A DNA stretch of 64,000 nucleotides from an uncultured delta proteobacterium (GTDB lineage Bacteria > Myxococcota_A > UBA9160 > JAFDET01): contig CAMYLJ010000005.1 of assembly GCA_947259215.1 (NCBI GenBank), positions 133,482-197,481 on the forward strand, given 5' to 3'. Below are positions 61,355 through 64,000 of the stretch, one piece after another. Below the pieces are notes generated by a model that had not been told where the DNA came from, searched no databases, and saw only the letters and a program-made list of their open reading frames with translations. Every line of letters starts with the position of its first letter. Position 1 is the first letter of the stretch. The position numbers and the translations under genes are program-made.

Positions 61355-62179
61355 GTGGACGACCCGGGTGCCGCCCGCCGCGTCGAGACCGGCTCGGACG
61401 AGGTGACGTGCAGCGTCGAGGAGCGCGTGGCCGTGCTCACCCTGAACCGGCCCGATGCGCGCAATGCGCTCACGCTCGAGATGAAGCGGGCGCTGGTCGA
61501 GACGATCCCGCGCCTGGGCGCGGATCCCGACGTCGGCTGCCTGCTCCTCACCGGCGCGGGCAGCGCCTTCTGCGCTGGGGGCGACACGAAGAAGATGGCG
61601 GAGGACGGAAACCCGCCCTCGCCCGAGGAGCGCAAGCGCCAGCTGCGCTGGGAGCACGGCATCCCGCTGGCGCTCTACACCCTGGAGAAGCCGTCCGTGG
61701 CGGCGCTCCCGGGGCCCGCCGCCGGTGCGGGCTTCTCCCTGGCGCTCGCATGCGACCTGCGGATTGCGGCCGAGAGCGCCTTCGTGACCACGGCCTACGC
61801 GCGGCTGGGCCTGTCCGGCGACTACGGCGGGAGCTGGTTCCTCACCCACCTGGTCGGTTCCGCCAAGGCTCGCGAGCTCTTCTACCTCGCCGACCGCATC
61901 GACGCGGCGACCTGCGCGGAGCTCGGGATCGTGAACCGGATCGTACCGGATGCGGACCTGGCGAAGGAGGCGCGCGCGCTGGCCGCGCGCATCGCCGCCG
62001 GTCCGCCGGTAGCGCTTCGCTACATGAAGGAAAATCTGAACCGCGCCCTGCGCGAGGACCTGGCCGCCTGCCTGGAGGTGGAGGCCGAACGCATGGTGCA
62101 GGGCGCGACGACCGAGGACTACCTGGAGGCCGTGCAGGCCTTCCAGGAGAAGCGGGCGCCCGTCTTCAAGGGGCGCTGA
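61355..62179 (+). CDS. Crotonase-family protein (PaaG-like enoyl-CoA isomerase/hydratase)
   Basis: A 274-residue crotonase from a GTG behind GGAGGAGGAAGC. Blocks VAVLTLNRPDARNALT, GSAFCAGGDTKKM and GAGFSLALACDLRIAAESAF. The hydratase glutamates are missing; an aspartate in LSGDYGGSWFL matches the position used by PaaG-type isomerases. Isomerisation of an unsaturated acyl-CoA is therefore more likely than hydration. Divergent from the DECR-type SDR, 52 bases apart, which fits unsaturated-chain handling. Confidence 0.88.
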   Translation: MDDPGAARRVETGSDEVTCSVEERVAVLTLNRPDARNALTLEMKRALVETIPRLGADPDVGCLLLTGAGSAFCAGGDTKKMAEDGNPPSPEERKRQLRWEHGIPLALYTLEKPSVAALPGPAAGAGFSLALACDLRIAAESAFVTTAYARLGLSGDYGGSWFLTHLVGSAKARELFYLADRIDAATCAELGIVNRIVPDADLAKEARALAARIAAGPPVALRYMKENLNRALREDLAACLEVEAERMVQGATTEDYLEAVQAFQEKRAPVFKGR

Positions 62180-62199
62180 CGCGCCAGGAGAGCCGAGCC

Positions 62200-62982
62200 G
62201 TGAGCAGCGACACCATCCTCCTCGAGTTCGACGGGCCGGTGGCCGTCATGACCAACAACCGGCCCGACCGCCACAACGCCGCCAACAACGAGATGGACGC
62301 GCGCCTGTGGGAGATCCTGCGCGAGCTGCACGAGCGTCCCGACGTGCGCGCCGTCGTGTGGCGGGGCAACGGCAAGTCGTTCTCGTCCGGGCGCGACGTG
62401 GCCGAACTGGGCCAGCGCGAGCCCGGCGTCTCCGACCTGGAGTTCATCGAGGCGGGTCACGCCGGCACCCAGGGCTTCTTCACGCTGCCGGTGCCGATCG
62501 TGGTCGCGCTCAAGGGCTGGGTGATCGGCGGCTCCTTCGAACGCGCGCTGCTCTGCGACATGCGCATCGCCGCCGAGAGCGCGAAGATGCGCCTGCCGGA
62601 GGTGCTCCACGGCGTGGTGCCGGACACGGGCGGCACGGCGCGCCTGGTGCAGATGGCCGGGCACGGCCTGGCTGCGGACCTGGCCCTGACCGGGCGGGTG
62701 ATGGACGCCGAGGAGGCGCTGCGCCACGGCGTGGTATCGCGCGTGGTGCGGGACGCCGAGGTCGACGACGCGGCGCTCGAGATCGCCCGGCAGATCGCCC
62801 AGGCGCCGCCCTTCACCGTGAAGATGTTCCGCCGCACGCTCGGCGGCCTGGTCAACCCGGAGGTGCAGCGCTCGATTCGGGATGAGGCCGTCACCCAGTC
62901 CCTGGTCTTCACCTCCCACGACTACGCCGAGATGAAGGCCGCCCGCGCCGAGGAACGCGAGCCGAAGTACCGCGGAAACTAG
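62200..62982 (+). CDS. Enoyl-CoA hydratase (crotonase family)
   Basis: A 260-residue crotonase. In contrast to the other three in the window it keeps both catalytic glutamates: E114 (GGSFER) and E134 (LPEVLHG). It can thus be called a true hydratase candidate. GTG start preceded by CAGGAGAGCC, 20 bases after the preceding crotonase. Its stop overlaps the convergent carboxyltransferase by 4 bases. Confidence 0.88.
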   Translation: MSSDTILLEFDGPVAVMTNNRPDRHNAANNEMDARLWEILRELHERPDVRAVVWRGNGKSFSSGRDVAELGQREPGVSDLEFIEAGHAGTQGFFTLPVPIVVALKGWVIGGSFERALLCDMRIAAESAKMRLPEVLHGVVPDTGGTARLVQMAGHGLAADLALTGRVMDAEEALRHGVVSRVVRDAEVDDAALEIARQIAQAPPFTVKMFRRTLGGLVNPEVQRSIRDEAVTQSLVFTSHDYAEMKAARAEEREPKYRGN

Positions 62983-64000
62983 GGCCGCGGCGCGTAGGCG
63001 GGCGGGCCGGCGCGCACGGCGAGCGCGAGACGCGGCTGGATCTCGTCGAGCCAGCCGCACAGCCACGGGCGCGTCTCGCGCGGGTCGATCAGGTCGTGGA
63101 CGCCGAAGTCCTCGGCGCGCGGGAAGATCGACTGGGCCGCGGCCATCTCGTCCTCGAGCTCGCGCTGCCGCGCTTCGGGGTCGGGCGCCGCCTCGATCTC
63201 GCGCCGGTAGGCGAGGGCCACGCCGCTCTCCACGGGCAGCGCTCCAGCCTGGGCCGAGGGCCAGGCGGCGACGGTGGCCTCGGACCCCAGGTGGATGCCG
63301 GCCGCCACGCCGAAGGCCTTGCCCACTACCACGGCCGCCCAGGGCACCGATGTCTGGAGCACCGCGAACATGGCCTCCATGCCGTGCCGGATCGTCGCTG
63401 CGCGCTCGGCCTCGGAGCCGATCATGAAGCCGGGCTCGTCCACGAAGCTCACGATCGGCAGGTGGAAGGTGTCGCAGAGCTCCACGAAACGGCGCAGCTT
63501 GCGCGCGCCGGCGGCCGTCATGGCGCCGCCCTCGTGCACGGGGTCGTTGGCCATCACGCCCACGGGGTGTCCGCCGAGGCGCGCGAGGCCCGTCACCTGG
63601 CTGCGGCCGTGGAGCGGCGTCAGTTCGAAGAAGGAGCCCGCGTCGATCACCAGCTCGAGCAGCCGACGGATTTTGTAGGCGCGGCGGCGGTTGCGAGGCA
63701 CGATCTCCAGCAGCACCTCTTCGCGGCGGTCGATCGGGTCGTCGCTCTCCGCCAGCGGGAGCGCGGTCCACGCATTCGCCGGCAGGTACGAGAGGAAGCG
63801 CCGCGCCTGGCGCAAGGCGTCCGCTTCGTCCTCCGCCAGGTTGTCCACCACGCCGCTGCGCAGGTGCACGTCTGCGCCGCCGAGCTCTTCCTTGCTGGCC
63901 TTCTGGCCCAGGGCGCGCTCCACCAGCGCCGGTCCGCCGATCAGCACCTGGGCCGTGTCGCGGGTCATGATCGAGAGGTGCGAGGCCACCAGACGCGCCG
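62979..64000 (-). CDS. Acyl-CoA carboxylase carboxyltransferase (propionyl-CoA carboxylase beta-like), partial
   Basis: The last 340 or so residues of a carboxyltransferase; the start lies beyond the right edge (full proteins are near 510-530). Visible blocks are LIGGPALVERALGQKASKEELGG, FFELTPLHGRSQVTGLARLGG, PIVSFVDEPGFMIGSEAE and WPSAQAGALPVESGVALAY. These enzymes carboxylate propionyl- or other acyl-CoA with a biotin partner. Propionyl-CoA is an expected product of branched or sterol side-chain oxidation, which fits the window. GAFGVAAGIHLG and similar CoA-site segments look intact. Confidence 0.9.
   Translation of the reverse strand, partial: ARLVASHLSIMTRDTAQVLIGGPALVERALGQKASKEELGGADVHLRSGVVDNLAEDEADALRQARRFLSYLPANAWTALPLAESDDPIDRREEVLLEIVPRNRRRAYKIRRLLELVIDAGSFFELTPLHGRSQVTGLARLGGHPVGVMANDPVHEGGAMTAAGARKLRRFVELCDTFHLPIVSFVDEPGFMIGSEAERAATIRHGMEAMFAVLQTSVPWAAVVVGKAFGVAAGIHLGSEATVAAWPSAQAGALPVESGVALAYRREIEAAPDPEARQRELEDEMAAAQSIFPRAEDFGVHDLIDPRETRPWLCGWLDEIQPRLALAVRAGPPAYAPRP

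Noticed and set aside
1..64000. tRNA or rRNA genes
   Set aside because: No cloverleaf-like TTCGA/CCA arrangement or rRNA signature was noticed, although a tRNA could be missed by eye.

Overview
The window is uniformly GC-rich (about 70%) bacterial DNA from a Gram-negative organism. It encodes a FadL-type porin, a NodT/OprM-type outer-membrane lipoprotein, a second beta-barrel protein and several signal-peptide or lipobox proteins. The gene mix (wax-ester synthase, many acyl-CoA dehydrogenases, acyl-CoA ligases, CoA transferases, three cytochromes P450 and an alpha-methylacyl-CoA racemase) is typical of uncultured, lipid- and steroid-oriented high-GC lineages such as Myxococcota, Binatota or related former Deltaproteobacteria. 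I cannot place it further from sequence alone. No rRNA, tRNA, CRISPR array, insertion sequence or phage gene was recognised. Coding density is very high; the only gap over 300 bases is 16024-16345.

Layout. 1-8752: lipid activation genes on + (WS/DGAT, two acyl-CoA ligases, three SnoaL-fold proteins, a class III CoA transferase, an isochorismatase-fold protein without its catalytic triad, a NUDT19-like Nudix hydrolase). 8813-11083: hybrid sensor kinase. 11085-16023 (-): efflux outer-membrane lipoprotein and fused indolepyruvate:ferredoxin oxidoreductase. 16346-19646: a formyltransferase-like/beta-propeller protein and two convergent LLM oxidoreductases. 19709-28210 (+): an eight-gene acyl-CoA degradation run (paired ACADs, SDR, a ketosynthase/HMG-CoA synthase-DUF35 fusion, thiolase, two crotonases, ACAD). 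28224-35643: three exported metallo-beta-lactamase-fold paralogs, a DUF4410 lipoprotein, an unrecognised membrane protein and an outer-membrane protein. 35734-42679: TetR regulator, LOG-family protein, aldose epimerase, pgi, and an ABC system joining a ZnuA-like binding protein to a MacB/FtsX-type transporter. 42759-46054: small secreted proteins and a FadL porin. 46186-51825 (+): ACAD, racemase, two hot-dog hydratases, ACAD, zinc alcohol dehydrogenase. 51822-58773 (-): SnoaL protein, three P450s (one a CYP51-ferredoxin fusion), aldehyde dehydrogenase, SDR. 58853-64000: a beta-hydroxyacid dehydrogenase, TetR, a DECR-type SDR, two crotonases and part of a carboxyltransferase.

Taken together the genes describe activation and side-chain or ring-fragment beta-oxidation of bulky acyl-CoAs (branched fatty acids, sterols or terpenoids), with P450 oxidation and uptake through FadL. 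Three observations stand out. A 17-bp palindrome (CGATACG-N3-CGTATCG) lies just upstream of four separate lipid genes and looks like one regulon. Three long near-perfect palindromes share a 19-base core, and each supplies the stop codon of a neighbouring gene. A second dispersed repeat appears to be translated inside the racemase N-terminus.
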